Origin: Zygnema cylindricum | Taxonomy: Eukaryota > Streptophyta > Zygnematophyceae > Zygnematales > Zygnemataceae | Direction: 5' to 3' | Assembly (NCBI GenBank): GCA_037447655.1 | Contig: JBBHKE010001185.1 | Span: forward strand, 20,911-82,910 | Length of the DNA stretch: 62,000 nt | In this document: in pieces, positions 11,612 to 24,400 of the stretch | Numbering within the stretch: the first letter of the stretch is position 1 | Layout: the number at the start of each line of letters is the position of its first letter | Made by a program: the position numbers and the translations under genes | The notes under the pieces: model-generated | Told to the model about the DNA's origin: nothing | Database searches by the model: none | The model's input: only the letters and a program-made list of their open reading frames with translations

Positions 11612-12480
11612 TGCAGGTCTTACGAAGTGGCGATGTTAGTCAGCCACACGCGTCACGCAGTTGACGATTGGATTCACAAGATCGGACAAACGAAATCTGA
11701 ACCGGGTATTTCGGAAATATATGGTACGGTTTGACGGTACCATCGTCGATTGTATTTGTTCCAACGGACGCGATTCACCTGGGACCACAAGCGTGATTCA
11801 CAAAGGACCACAAGCGTGATTCACGTGGGACCACAAGTGACGAAACACTCAGGTACTTCGTACTACAGGCTGGACTTTAGCGACTACCGCAGACTAAGCA
11901 TCTGGAACGTTTTGTGTACGGTTCGATATCTGAAAATATCTGAATAAACATTGTTTTGTAGTTTAGTGTAATAAAAAATAGTGTTCCATTAATTAGGTTT
12001 TTGGAAAATAGTAATTAGGGTTTTTGAGGTACTACGGTACAGTAACGTACTGGTAGGATACTTTGTCGTTAGTCAGGGTAATAACCGCAGTAACAGTTAC
12101 CAAAATTAGTGTAGACCAGTAGATACACACTGTGAGTATATAACTTAGGACTTAGCCAATTTTGTAGTATACAGTTTTGGGAATATGATTTTCTAAGGGC
12201 AGTTTTTGGGAAACTTCCAAACATCATATCTTATGGTTTACTGGGTCATTTGGGCTGCAATTTTGGGAATTGTCAGTTTACTCTCTTTTGTATGATTGTG
12301 ATAAATTTGAGGTATAGTGGCCTTTTGAGTTATATTTTGTGTAAGCTGAAAGTTGGCTGTTGAGTAGGTGCTTGATAGCTTCTGCTGTTTTCTATGTCTA
12401 CTTCCACTACTACTGCTTTCTATGTCTACTTCCACTACTACTGCTGGTCCTCCTGCTGCAGCGGTGGTTGTAGAACAACA
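11612..12480 (+). repeat. Long direct repeat, right copy
   Basis: Matches 7565-8400 and ends in the same leader and first roughly 20 codons as the left copy. It has an extra 28-bp tandem duplication around its ATG (12394 and 12422). It continues in frame into a BED zinc finger instead of gag. Confidence 0.65.
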
Positions 12481-13326
12481 AAGTTGCTGGAAAAAAATTG
12501 AACATGTCTATGAAACTAAAACATCAAACAAATACATAGTAAAGGGGGGAGGTTTTGTGGCTTGTAATACATGTTTCATAGTTTATCAATACAAGTCAAC
12601 AAACGGTACTTCAACAATTAACACTCACACATGTTCAACTTTGGCCGACACGGATAGTTCTAGAGAACTTCTTCGTATGTTTCTTTAAAAAGCGGAGGCG
12701 AAAACAAGTGACCAATTTTTTTTTGCGAAAATGGTGGCGTTGATGTGAAGGACCTTCGACCATTTTCGATGGTCGACTGTTCAGGTATGATTTATTTTGA
12801 ATTCCATTTAGGATGGATTTAATGTATATGTCATTATAACTTGTTTTGTTAATAAATTTATATTTTTGAGCTTCATCACTATTTTTTGATCTATAATTTA
12901 TATTCGTACGCTTATTTTTATTTTTTTATTATTATTTGGTTTGATGTTTTTTTGGTATAAACCTTATTTATTGATCATGGTTAATAATTGAATGATATTT
13001 TCTTATTGTTTATTTTTTTGTTCCCAGGTTTTCAAGCATTTTGTCAAGCATTGTTTGATGTTGGTGTTTCGTCCAACAAAAGTGTTGACATCAACGAACT
13101 ACTCCCGTCCGTCAAAAGCGTAAAAAACTACATTATATCTTCTGCCAAAGATATTCGTAGTTTGATCATCCCAAAACTTAAAGAAAATATTGATAACAAT
13201 ATTTTTGTCGCATCTACGACCGATCTCTGGACCGAGACAATAAAAAGAACCTCATTCATATCAGTAACTGCTCATTTTATTCACAAAGAATTTAAACTTC
13301 ATGCACCGACGTGTTTTGTTTTCTAA
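12422..13326 (+). pseudogene. hAT/ZBED-type transposase fragment
   Basis: A BED-type zinc finger is encoded at about 12480-12640 (Trp/Ile start, CNTC pair, then STNGTSTINTHTC). After a stop at 12686 and a frameshift, the segment KDLRPFSMVDCSG reaches a GT donor near 12785. It resumes after TTCCCAG near 13027 as GFQAFCQALFDVG, continuing to ASTTDLWTETIKRTSFISV, the start of the hAT RNase-H-like catalytic domain (first Asp in the DLWT motif). The C-terminal two thirds, including the hAT dimerisation region, are absent. From 12422 the reading frame begins with codons shared with the copia gag start, giving a chimeric N-terminus. Confidence 0.7.
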
Positions 13327-13949
13327 TTATTGTTATTTTTTTAGTATTAGTTATATATTTTTTATTTGAATTTTGTTTTGTATTTCACAATTTTTCTCAT
13401 GTTTATCTTTTTTTTTTTAAATCGGAATGCTTATCTTTACCAAATTACCAAAGTGCAGTATTTATACTACATTTAGAGTTATAGTTTTTGTGTAATTTTT
13501 TAAGTTTGAGGTTGAGAATTTGTATAATAGAGTCGGAAATAAGACAAGGTTGTGATTTGATTATTTCTATATTTGATACTACAATTTTTTTTTTTTTTTT
13601 TGCTCATCACAATGTGTTTTTTGCTAATTGAATCTCTATGTGAAAAACTTTTTTATTTTTTTTAAACATACATAATTAAAACTTTGCCTTTTTTGCAAAT
13701 TCACAACTTAGTATCGTAGTCGAAAGAAAAACCATCCGAAAATTGTAACGAAAAAAATAGATTTGCGAGAGAATAAATATTAATATAGGAGTTTAAGCAT
13801 TAATATATGAGTTACACGCAAAATTAGGAACAAATCTCTCGAGGGAGGTGACTGTCGAGGAAAAAAACTATCTGTAAAGGGATATTGCAAAAAGACAAAT
13901 TAGTAAAAAGAAGAGGTACACGAGCTGTTTTTTTACAAAGGGAAATGTA
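13327..13949. other. AT-rich non-coding stretch
   Basis: Poly-T and AT-rich sequence after the hAT fragment. I see no open frame matching the rest of a transposase and no terminal inverted repeat. Confidence 0.5.
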
Positions 13950-14700
13950 TCACTACACCACTCATTGTTATTAGTGTTAATAAGTCGCTACTACTCATAG
14001 CCAAAAATCACAAAATATAATTAACAACATTATTTAAAGACGTGGACTATAACCTGCCACGTCTCCTTGCATTAAATAGTATTATTAATTATAATTTTCC
14101 ATTAACACTACACCGCGAATCGTAATTAGCGTTATTTACGCTAATTCCGTCACCACGAATTTGACCGAAAAACCTCTAAAAGAGTAAATAACTCTAAATT
14201 TTTCTTTACATTATTTAAGGTACTTTTTGAATCAGCGTTAACAACTCTAGTATAGTGTCGTTTTAAATAGTGTCGCTTACGATCGGTGTCTGACCGTGAA
14301 AAATTGTACCGTATTAACGAAAAAAGTACAAAAATGATTTAATACATGCCGTTATGATGTAACTGCGTTTTCACAAACCGCGTAGTGCAAACGTCATAAT
14401 GACGTGAAAGTGTACGTTTTGACAGAATGCGTTTTCATAAACCGCGTAGTGCAAACGTCATAATGACGTGAAATTGTACGTTTGTCAGATTCTGTATGTG
14501 TACCTAAAAGATATTAAAAGCGGATAATTATTACGGACAGAAACCCAAATTGCAATTATTGATAAACTAGAGTAAATTTTCTTTTTGAAAAAACGAAAAA
14601 ATTTAAATTAGAATGGATAACATTAATTATTTATTTACGATAACTACGATTCGCTGTGTAATAAATGCTTAACGCTAATAACAATGATCGTTGTAATTTT
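13950..14700. mobile_element. Nested MITEs of the TACACCG-TIR family
   Basis: The outer pair is CTCATTGTTATTAGTGTTAA near 13960 and its inverse near 14670-14690. Inside lies a second element, about 14107-14664, with ends TACACCGCGAATCGTAATTA and the inverse. The inner element contains a 62-bp tandem duplication (about 14362-14487), each copy holding the palindrome CGTCATAATGACG. Confidence 0.6.
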
Positions 14701-14702
14701 GT

Positions 14703-14900
14703 ACTTTTTCGGTTACGGGCGGGTACGGTTAGTCCCGAGAAATCAAGTTTCGGTTAAATTTTATTTTCGTAAACGCGTTTCGGTTAACGGTTAACAACTA
14801 AGTAGCGTGACATAACCCGGTCGGGCGTCGGGTACTCAGATTTTGAAAAATAAAACACGGTCGGTTTCGGTTTTCTAAAATCTTGACTTTAGCGACCTGT
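14703..14900 (-). mobile_element. Truncated inverted copy of hAT-like element C
   Basis: The reverse complement aligns with 4548-4755 (AACCGAAACCGACCG, CCCGACGCCCGACCGG, GTACCCGCCCGTA). Only one end survives, next to the nested MITEs. Confidence 0.65.
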
Positions 14901-14959
14901 ATCGAGATATCCATCGATACAGTACATCGGTGTAATTCTATGCATTTTCCACACGGGGT

Positions 14960-15092
14960 CACGGGCTGAGGAAGGTTGGAAGACCAAACAAAAGCGTTTT
15001 TCACTATAGCTCTGATAGTGACTGATAAGAGACTTGCGAAAAGTCTTTCCCAAGGACTGCCAATCTGTGGAAACAATTCATAGCCATTAACT
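14960..15092 (-). CDS. Possible extra 3' exon, uncertain
   Basis: A minus-strand stretch (PWERLFASLLSVTIRAIVKN...) looks coding and follows AG acceptors (CCACAG and GGCAG near 15070). It could be an alternative last exon of the gene at 15519-18573, since a weak donor near 15535 would keep frame. Its distal part runs into element C. It has no recognised homology. Confidence 0.25.
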
Positions 15093-15518
15093 TCACAATA
15101 GTCGAAGAAGAGCGAGCCAAGAGTAGTTCTTCTTTGTATCACTCAATTTTTAGTACTGCTGTCTATTTTTTACTTTTTTTCTGTTTACCTTCTGGATGGA
15201 GAATTATCCAAGTAGCAAAGTACATTGTTAAAAGATAAGATTCAAAACAAATTATCACAATCAATTTAAAGGTACATGACACATTGGAAAAAAAAGCATC
15301 AGTGGGTGGGCGACATGCAAGAGTCATGCTCATTGTCTAGTAAGATATTCGAATTATAACAACACACGTCATACAAAAACGATTGCAATATACAGAATCA
15401 ACATCGCGGCAATATAAAAACACCGGCAATACACCAGCATAAAAAAAATAGCACGTTTCATAAGCAAGCTTTACGGATTTCAGATAATTTTTTTGAAACA
15501 AAACAATGACAATAGCTT

Positions 15519-18500
15519 TCAAAACAAGTAGCACATGTGCTTTGCGATGCTACCCATCATCCGGTTATTCCTATCGCAACTAGATCCAGTCCACCTCCAA
15601 ATGTTCCGAATGCACAAAGAAACTCGTTCCATATAAACCGCACCTTTACAGTACCGGATCACCGATTCAAATAAACCAGCCGAATCAGACAAAAAAGGAG
15701 GACTCTTTGGTGCTAAAAAATAGATACACGAAAGCAAAGTAATAAAGGGTAACTAACCAATAATGTTTTGCGTAAAATGTAAAGGTAACAATGAATATTT
15801 AAGTTAAAAACTGGAGTCACCAATTGACGGCTATTAACAATAATATAAGCTATATGGATCCCTTTGTTCAGAATAAGGGAAACCCTTATGAGTGCCGTTG
15901 AAGTGTCCCTTGAAATGACAATTTCGACTTAAGGACCGAATTGCGACATTAGAAAAATTACACTCTTGGTAGTCACCAAGCAAACAATTTTGAGAAAGTA
16001 TCGCGTAAGATGAACTCTCTCATTGAGAGATGCCTTCTCTCAACAAAACCACCACTCGGAAATTGAACTGCCCTTCCGACACCAACGAATGTTAATGATC
16101 TTTCAACTCTGGTCGATAAGTCTTGAAGAGGTGGTCGTATTAATACTCACAGAAATGTTTCCTTAACCTTTGTTTCCATACACCCGTTCTCATCCTAAAT
16201 GGATTCAGGTAGCTGCAACCATCGCCAAGTTGACATTTGTAAAAATCTAAAACTCTCACGGAACATGAGACTGTTTGGAAGAGAGAAAAAACCAACAACA
16301 AGAATATGACAGCAACAAAAGGTGGAATACAATAATCTGTTACATAATTGTCATATTTGCACCCTAACTTTGCCGACTCACCAGCACTTCCTTAAAAAAT
16401 TCCTAGCTATACCAAATGTCGTAAAGACTCACAAATAAGAACAATCCACAGTCCTGAGCCCAGCATGCTTTAACTAAGAAAAATCAAAACAGCAGTGAAA
16501 CTTGAGAAGAAAAACAACAACTAGTAGTTATGTGAATATTTAACATCTCAACAACCCAAGCAAACTTTTCCTACCACTAACTCATTCCAGTCCGCAAAAA
16601 TTCGGCTATTGCCCACCAGTCATTTTTTTTTTTTTTAATGCTGCTAATGTTGCCAAAATCATGATGTCCTAAAGCCAAACAAAAAATGTTGCGCCCATTC
16701 ACATGAAATTCTTAGGTCCGACAAACTTGAAACATAGAAAACCTTGATGGCAGCTACAGAAATTGCAGTGCCATTTGCCCAGTAGTGCAGTGTGAGAGAC
16801 ATCTGGCAAACAAATGTGGTAAAAGTGGAGGTTAGATACCAAACCTGCTTGTCGCCAGGGTAAGATGCGCAGTGAACGTGATATTTTGTGCCAGTAGAGG
16901 TACATGAGAACAGCAACAAGTGCAAGAAAGATAAGTTGTGCCAATCTAAGGACGCTGCTTCTTGGCTTCCTTTGAACACGCGACCTTCGAGAAGTAATTG
17001 TGGTCTCTTCTTGAGGACCACTAACTTCTGGGTTCACCTGCAATTCAGGCAGAAATCGAAAAAGCAATTGGTCATCGTCCCTATCTTCATGATTTCTGTG
17101 AGCCATAATGGAGACCAGTAAACACAGGCTTTATGACAACGAAAGAAAAAGTAACATCTTCGTCAATAACACATGCCAATGTACAGATAGAAATATATCA
17201 AAACAAGCAGCAATTGACCTGAAAAGAAATAAAAAAAATCCTTTCAAACACAAATTGCAGAATGGACTGCAACTCAAGTACCCGTCAGCTTTAGCTCTTT
17301 ACCAGCACTTGAACACACATATTCGTCGTTTATAAAATTGATGAAAATTCTATGTAGCTAAACATCTCTGAAGACAAACAGTAACTTATTCTGCTAATGC
17401 TGACATTCAGAAAATTAGCATCAATGTGACCAACTTTCCAAACACGACCATCGATTGACACTTGGCCTGTAAAGTAAAGTAAATTGCAGATAACCTAAAT
17501 AATAACAAGCAATTACCCACGAAGCTGGCCTTGACAACAAAAAGACTATGCACGATCTGTACTCCATCCACTAAAAGCTGATAAACACAATCACTGGACG
17601 GCCACTGAAGCTCGAGGATTGATGCAACTAGTAAATACAATATGCGGAAAGCAGAAAACACTTCACACGCTTAAAATCCTGATAAACAACTGCCAAAAAA
17701 CAAAGATCATAAGGGACTGACGCAAAATTCCTGGCAAAGACGACTACCACAAAGCCAAAGCGCATAGAAAAATTAACAAGAAAGGAATATTTACTGGATA
17801 CTAGACTAAAACAATTTGGGTAAACATAGTTGCTGGAAAAAAAAAAAAATTGAAGTTGAGTTAAGACGGCAATTGTAAAAAAAAGGGTTACTAGAAGGCA
17901 CCAAAAAGCAGAAAAAAGGAACAACAACAGTAACTTGGAATCACAACTATGACGAAAACACTCATTAGGTTGCATTGGTACTCGAAAAAACCTGCATTTA
18001 AAATGCATACAATAGACGACAACAAATATAGCTATCGGTGAGGATAACAAAGAAATGCTGGCAAACATATGTATCCGTAATGAAGGTACAGGAACAACAA
18101 GAGGAATAGCTACAGGAAAGCAGAAATAAGAGAAAAAGAAGCAAGCAGAAAAAAGGAAAATGTAAGGAGTATGCAGTACTCATATTTTGCCATATGACAG
18201 TAAACCGACCGGCCAGTCGATCGACTAAATACAAAGAAAAAAAAAAGCAAGTGAGAAAGAGAGAAAATGGACACTGCCTCATCCTCCCCTACAATATAGG
18301 CTCCACTCTCTCTCACCCCGGTGTACATCATAGTCAAAAGAGATTGAGGAGTAATGATTACAGATAACAAACCTGAATAACAGTAGCTGGAGGACGCTCT
18401 TCAACTGTTCTTCGTCGTCTATTGGCCCCGCCACCATCCAATACATCTTTTTCTACTGCCCCAAGCCGGTCAGAGAATTGTTCAAGAATCTTGATAAGCT

Positions 18501-18573
18501 CGTCATCTTCTTTGTCATCGTGAAGCTTTTCAGGCTTATCAGCTTCAATTTCCTCAACCACTACAGAAGTCAT
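15519..18573 (-). CDS. Unrecognised protein with one predicted membrane segment
   Basis: Three exons, 18573-18373, 17037-16845 and 15712-15519, join in phase to about 195 residues ending in TGA. Residues 1-67 are acidic and possibly coiled (ELIKILEQFSDRLGAVEKDV), followed by a basic patch (NRRRR). Around residue 100 a hydrophobic span, LAQLIFLALVAVLMYLY, is flanked by positive charges. The tail (GLFESVIRYCKGAVYMERV, then NIWRWTGSSCDRNNRMMG) looks conserved and globular. There is no signal peptide at the start, so the hydrophobic span probably anchors the protein. I do not recognise the family and assign no function. Divergent from the methyltransferase gene at 21478. Confidence 0.55.
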
Positions 18574-18592
18574 TTCTCTGTGTGCAGTTTAA

Positions 18593-18618
18593 ATAATAAT
18601 AATAATAATAATAATAAA
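18593..18618. repeat. AAT trinucleotide microsatellite
   Basis: About nine AAT units just upstream of the start codon at 18573. The rest of 18619-19756 shows no gene or structured repeat. Confidence 0.85.
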
Positions 18619-19756
18619 AAGGTATATCTATATTAATTATTAACAATCCTGACTACCATAAACGCAACCGGTTTGCGTAAAGGTAAAATATTGATATGGC
18701 AATCATCAAAAAATTTTCCTAGCCTTGCAACAAAAAAATCAAACAGGTTTCGGAAGAAAACTTCAACAATAATAAAGTTTATTCAGAGTAAGACAATATA
18801 TAGAAAGAATCAATTGCAACTATGTGAAAGAGAGAGATGGATGGTGAAGGCCTCTATACTTAGCTGACGGACAAAAAATCGTAATGTCAACCCTGTTAAA
18901 ACTTTAACTCAGATTTACATAAAACTCAGAAGTCAGTTGTGCTTGAAAAAGTACATTTTTATGGAAAAAGTACACTTTGATTATACGACTTGATGAAATT
19001 TGCATACTACTGTAGTCAGCTTACGCTGAACTAGTAAAAGATATAAAAGGACTGTAATGTGAACGGAATATTGACCGCATTGTTCATCATTTGTTGAATA
19101 CAGAAATTAGCCAAGACAATCTTGCAACAGGATGGAGATTACTAAGTGCAGAATTGCAGAGATTCAGTTCCATCCATTTCATTGTCAGCATATGAATATT
19201 GCAGTATGAAATATACAATAATAACTGCAAAGAAGATCAGTTTCGAATGCCGATGAGTCTAGATGTGAAAATTTCACTTCAGCAAATTCCATGGTTCATA
19301 ACTGTGTAACTATGAAGTCAACGTCAGTCGACAATCAACGTTGACTCAAAAGTGTCGCTTTGGCAACAGCAATGCAGGTTACTGGATCTCAAGATATTTT
19401 GTTTTTCGTGGAGATAAATCCTGACCGAACGATCGATCAATAATTTACTGGATTCTTATTATCTTTCCCAGTATTTTTTGACGGGTTCGATTTTATTGCC
19501 GTTCGGCAAGATTCGAATTTCAGCAGTCACCTACCAGTACAACGATCGACCACGCATTTCACGGAGAGGCTACTGACCGTCCGATCACATCGATTCTGAA
19601 CTGTAAGCTTGAAAGCGCATTTAAAAATCGCAAAAAATCCGCATTACAGTACTGTACTGTACCGTAATGCATGGTATTCGGGAAATTCCGCATGGTATGC
19701 CAATTTCGTGCGACCTCTTAAATAAATGTCGCACTTTTCGAACATATACTCGTTGG

Positions 19757-21438
19757 TAGTGTTGGGTATCGGGTAAATTCATATCGCGACTATTTCGATA
19801 TTCAATATATCGAATATCGATCAAGCAGACTCTTCGATTTATCGTACCGATACCAACATAAAGAATCTCGATATATATCGCGATATATAGTATTTTTTAA
19901 ATTAAATATTTTATATTTTAATATAATATGTTATTTTAGCGAAAAAAACAAATTGTCTGATACGTCACGTACGATGTGATTTTCGTTCCGTGACTTAAAG
20001 GTAGATGCCGCAAAATGTAACCGACAAAAAAGTACAAATTCTGTAATTCATATAATTTCTTATTTGGGGTATGGTTACATGAGGAGGTCCTGTAATAGTA
20101 CGGACAGCAAAATTTCTGTAATACAGAGGCCTCGGTTTAGTGTTGTGTATCGGTAAGGATTTTCCGATAACCGATATGGGCCATTTTTCGGGGACCCGAT
20201 AATCGATATATTGGTACAATATATCGCTATCGGTCTTATCGCCAATAAGTAGCCGATAATATCGGCTACTAATCGGCGATAATGCCGATAACGATAACTA
20301 TCGGCGATAACTGTACGAACCGTACAGATAAATGTACGGCATGTACACTCATATGTACGTCTTATTCCCCCGACAGTAGCCGGCATTATATATGTACGGC
20401 TTTAGTACGGCTCCAGTTAAAGCGATGTACCTTCCACATCCGACGCCGTGGCTTTGTCCCTTTCTTTTTTGAGATCCACTACAAACCTGCCACGTGTCAA
20501 TCCGTCGACTTTTTTGGCCAAAGCCGCCAAAAAAGCCATTCTGAGATGTCGGCGCTCACGCTGACCGTCCGCTCTTATTTTATCATTGAATGTCGTCCGT
20601 TCGATTCTAGCCGCGCGCATAATGTTATTCTGCATCCGTTGTACTTTGAGTCCGCCGTCTTTTTACCGTTTCATGATAATCAGTTTATCGGTACAATTTC
20701 GTACATTCCCGTCAAATTTATGTACAGTTAACCGCCCAAAAAGTACTACAAAGTGCAACGTATTTTTTCGTCAAATTCCGTACATTTCCCGTAAAAAGCC
20801 GTACATTTCACGTAAATTTCCGTTCAGTTTACCGGACAGAAAGCATTCCGGACAGAAAGTACAGAAAGTACAAATATATCGGGACCGCTGACCGTTCGAT
20901 AACGATAACTATCGGTATCGGTGTTATCGCGATAAGTTTTTTACCGATACACAACACTACCTCGGTTAACATCGCGTATCTTCTATAAACAAGTTTTTAC
21001 ATACGTGTTTTGATTTGAGTGGTTCATTGTATGCTGACGATCAAATCTCTAAAATCGTCAAAAATTTGAAAACCGACCTTTTTCGTATGGAAATCCGTAC
21101 TTGCGCATTATGTACGTGTACTTCGCAAGTGTACCGCGTCAATGTACCTCAGAGATCTCCTTCACTCTGCTGACTTTCAGGAAAAAACCGTATTTCTTTT
21201 CGGCAAAGATTTTACGGTCACCTTGTCCGAAGGCACGTGACTTTGGGAGACCTGTGAAAATTTTCATTTTTTTTTTTTAAATGCCTCGATATATTGACGA
21301 TATGGTATATTGGCAATATATTGAAAATAGATCGCGATATTATTATTTTCAATATATCGAAGCGATATATTCATTATCGGGTACCTGAAATTCCATATAT
21401 ATCGAATATCGGCAAAAGGTCCTCGATACCCAACACTC
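19757..21438. mobile_element. Non-autonomous hAT element B1, carrying nested A1
   Basis: Left end TAGTGTTGGGTATCGGGTA, right end its inverse with the last base changed to C. The 8-bp flanks are both CTCGTTGG (19749-19756 and 21439-21446), a perfect target-site duplication. The interior is rich in CGATAT palindromes. A second element (20138-20959) is inserted in it, so B1 alone is about 850 bp. Its right edge is 39 bp before the methyltransferase ATG. Confidence 0.9.
20138..20959. mobile_element. Non-autonomous hAT element A1, inside B1
   Basis: TIR TAGTGTTGTGTATCGGTAA with an exact inverse at the right. Both flanks read CCTCGGTT (20130-20137 and 20960-20967), a perfect 8-bp duplication. The subterminal parts are imperfect palindromes of CCGATA/TATCGG. 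The core (DNA for CCACGTGTCAA, TTTTTTGGCC, CGCTCACGCTG) is shared with A2 at 49694-50563. No transposase. Confidence 0.92.
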
Positions 21439-21477
21439 CTCGTTGGAACTTGTGAAAGCTTCCTACAATTGGATTCT

Positions 21478-24400
21478 ATGGCGGACATAGAAGCAGAGGA
21501 TGATGGCTGTAGCGTACTATTTCCAGATAGTGATGATGAGCAGCAAATCGATCTATGCAGACTGTAAGCCTACAGTTGCAATCTCCACCAATAAAGCTGT
21601 TAAATTTTAGTCTTTATAATGCGTAATGCTGAATAGTATAGTATATTGCAGTTACAGATACGTTTACCAGTTGATTAGTTCACAAAATGATTCGGAATCA
21701 TTTATTATTCTTTCAAACACCTCTGAATACATTGTCCGGTTTGACGATTTTTAGATACAAATATATTTGCTGTCAAGAATAAAATTGTTATTGTACTTTT
21801 ATAAACATTGTCAAACATAATAATGTTGCCTGACATTTTATCTTCGAAGGTCGGAGGCCATACTGAGGGTAACATGGCTGTTCGAATCCAAAGTTGAAGA
21901 TTCAACATTAATTTACATTAATTTTGTTCTTTGACCTTTTTTTTTGTTTCCTTCAGACCTCAGCGGTCCTCCGATTATTCTACTCCAGAATACTGGGCTT
22001 CTCGATACGCCAAAGAAGAAGACATTGTTTATGATTGGTAAGAAAAGCTGTTTATATTTAGGATGGAATGATGAAAGCATATGTTTTAGAAATTAGTCTG
22101 GTCAATTCTACCTCTTGTATGCGGGAAAAATGGCCTTTGTGTATTCTTGTAATCCGCATACTTTTTCAAAAACTATTTACATCATGCATCTCAAAATTGG
22201 TAAAACCCACACTAGTTATTGTAACAGTATGGTTTTTAGAATACATGTATATGCCAATCACCTTTGTGGCCTCCAATAATATTCCTGATTGGCTAAAACT
22301 GTTGAAGATTTGCATCGTAAAGATTTATCGTTCATCACCATGAATTGGGTTCCCAGGCTAAGATTGGTCAAATAGGACTGATCAGAGCTAATTTTTGTAC
22401 ACAATTCTCATATGGTCCACATTAATTTTCTTTTACCGTCATTTTGATGCATCAAAGTTTGAAAAGGATGATCGAAATGGCAACATACTGTGTTGCGATA
22501 TTGAGGTGAACTAGTGTACATCATGCATTGTTCTTAGAGTAAAAAACAGGTTACTGTTAATGCGGAATTAGGTCAATTGTTTATATTCACGTTTAAACAT
22601 AATTCGAAAGAGCTTGTAGAGTATCATTTGTGATCAGCGGCCAAGGAAAAGCAGGACTGATATTTGAACTCTTAATAGTGTTAGTGTTATCTGTTATAGT
22701 AATAATGTTAATAGATAATGATAGTAATTTAATAATGTTATTTTTGTGTTAATAGTGGTAAGTTTTATGAATGCCGTGTGATTGTATTTCTATCCAACAG
22801 TTGAACTATATAGTTGGTGACTTGTTTGGATTTTTTTGTTTCAGCTGAAATTGTTGATTGCTGCTAAAAAAATTCACTTCCCATAGTGTTACTCTTTGTT
22901 GCACGTTTGTGAAGGGCTTGCATGGAATGAAATTCACCCACATTTTTGTCCAAGGTTTAATGTCTTCTAAGGAATGTAATTCCATTGTGAAGGTATGGTT
23001 TGGAGTACAGAACCTTTTGGGAGAATCACTTGAAACCTTTGGTTGTCAAAGCCCCTTCTATTTTGCTCGAACTTGGGAGTGGAAACTCTGAATGGAGCAG
23101 TTGCATGGCTTCTTCAGGACTCTGGGTGATTAGCACGGATATTGACATCGGTGTAAGAAAATTTTGAGGATGAGAATCTGTTCTCCAGTTCTTGTTGTTT
23201 GTCAGATTGAGGGATTAAACCTCTGATGCCCAAAGGTTGAGCAATTTTAGTTTTCTCTGTAATGTTAAGCAATGTTTTTTTGCTTCAATTATTCACCACT
23301 CTAATTAAGAATGTCTTGCAATTGTAAATTTTAAATGCAGTTATTTGAAGAATTTGAACAGATTTATGTCCGTTGCTTTGCACAAGCCACATGATATAGT
23401 CAAAACCCGAGGTTTTTGCACAGGAAAGGCATGTGGAGAAGTGTTGAGTTACATATTGCAAAGTAGAGTGTATAGTGAGTACCAAACCTGCACCATTTTT
23501 CTCGAGGAAAAATGCCCCGTTGCTTGTTGCGGTGTTTCACCTATTTTTACAAGGATATGTCTTTCTATGATGCAATTAGGTCCATAATTATATTTTCTGT
23601 GCTTTAATGAACATGGCGTGGGATGGGTGGAGAACATCGCATCTTCCTTCAGAATTTTACTAGACTTCTACTTTGCCATACAAGGAAGCTTTGTCACTTG
23701 AAATTGAAGGTTTTGCTACATTTTTCAATCTAAACTGATAGAGGTGAAAAATCTTCTTTTCAATTTGAATCAGATTGTGAAGTTCCTTTGACATTGAGTT
23801 TTTGGCTTTAGATGAATCAATCAGACTGACATTATATCTTCTGTTTAAACTGTTGAACCATACAGTGTGTTGGATTTTTGGGCTCTCTCTTTATGATGCA
23901 CATCTAATGGGATCAATTTGACGAGTTGTTATTTTTTGTGAAGTATTTTGAATGGTGAATGAATGAATGACACCAGTAAAGTGTTACACTAGATTGGAAT
24001 CATTTAAACCTTATGTCAGTTTGTTTCGTTTGTTGTCTTTTCATCATTCGTACAGGTTTGGCGTTTTTTTTTTTTTTCTTGGGTAAATTGGCAATTCGTC
24101 TCCTTCAAAAGTTTGCCTTGCAGCAACCTGATTTTTTCAAATCTCAACTTGCAGGTCCTTCAGGCCATATCCAAAAATGATGGAGGAGCTATAGTAGAGA
24201 GAGTGGCAGTCGATGCGAGGAGACTTCCCTTCAGACGTAAGTGCATTCTTTTTTCTTTCCAAATATTATGTCCACTGGTTGAAGGAGCCTCAATGTTTTG
24301 TTTAAGGAGCTTTAATGTTTTGTGCCCGTTTTGACGATTTGTTCCCGGTTCAAAAGCAAATTTTGTAAGTTCTAGGTTCCTTTTAAAGGGCTGATTTATG

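Noticed and set aside
17628-18370. Minus-strand hydrophobic open frames (Phe/Leu/Ser/Cys-rich)
   Set aside because: They lie in the first intron of the 15519-18573 gene and reflect T-rich intron sequence; no conserved motif.
23345-23587. Open frame (80 codons) in a methyltransferase intron
   Set aside because: Motif I was instead found in frame at 22993-23152 with phase-correct junctions, so no exon is needed here.
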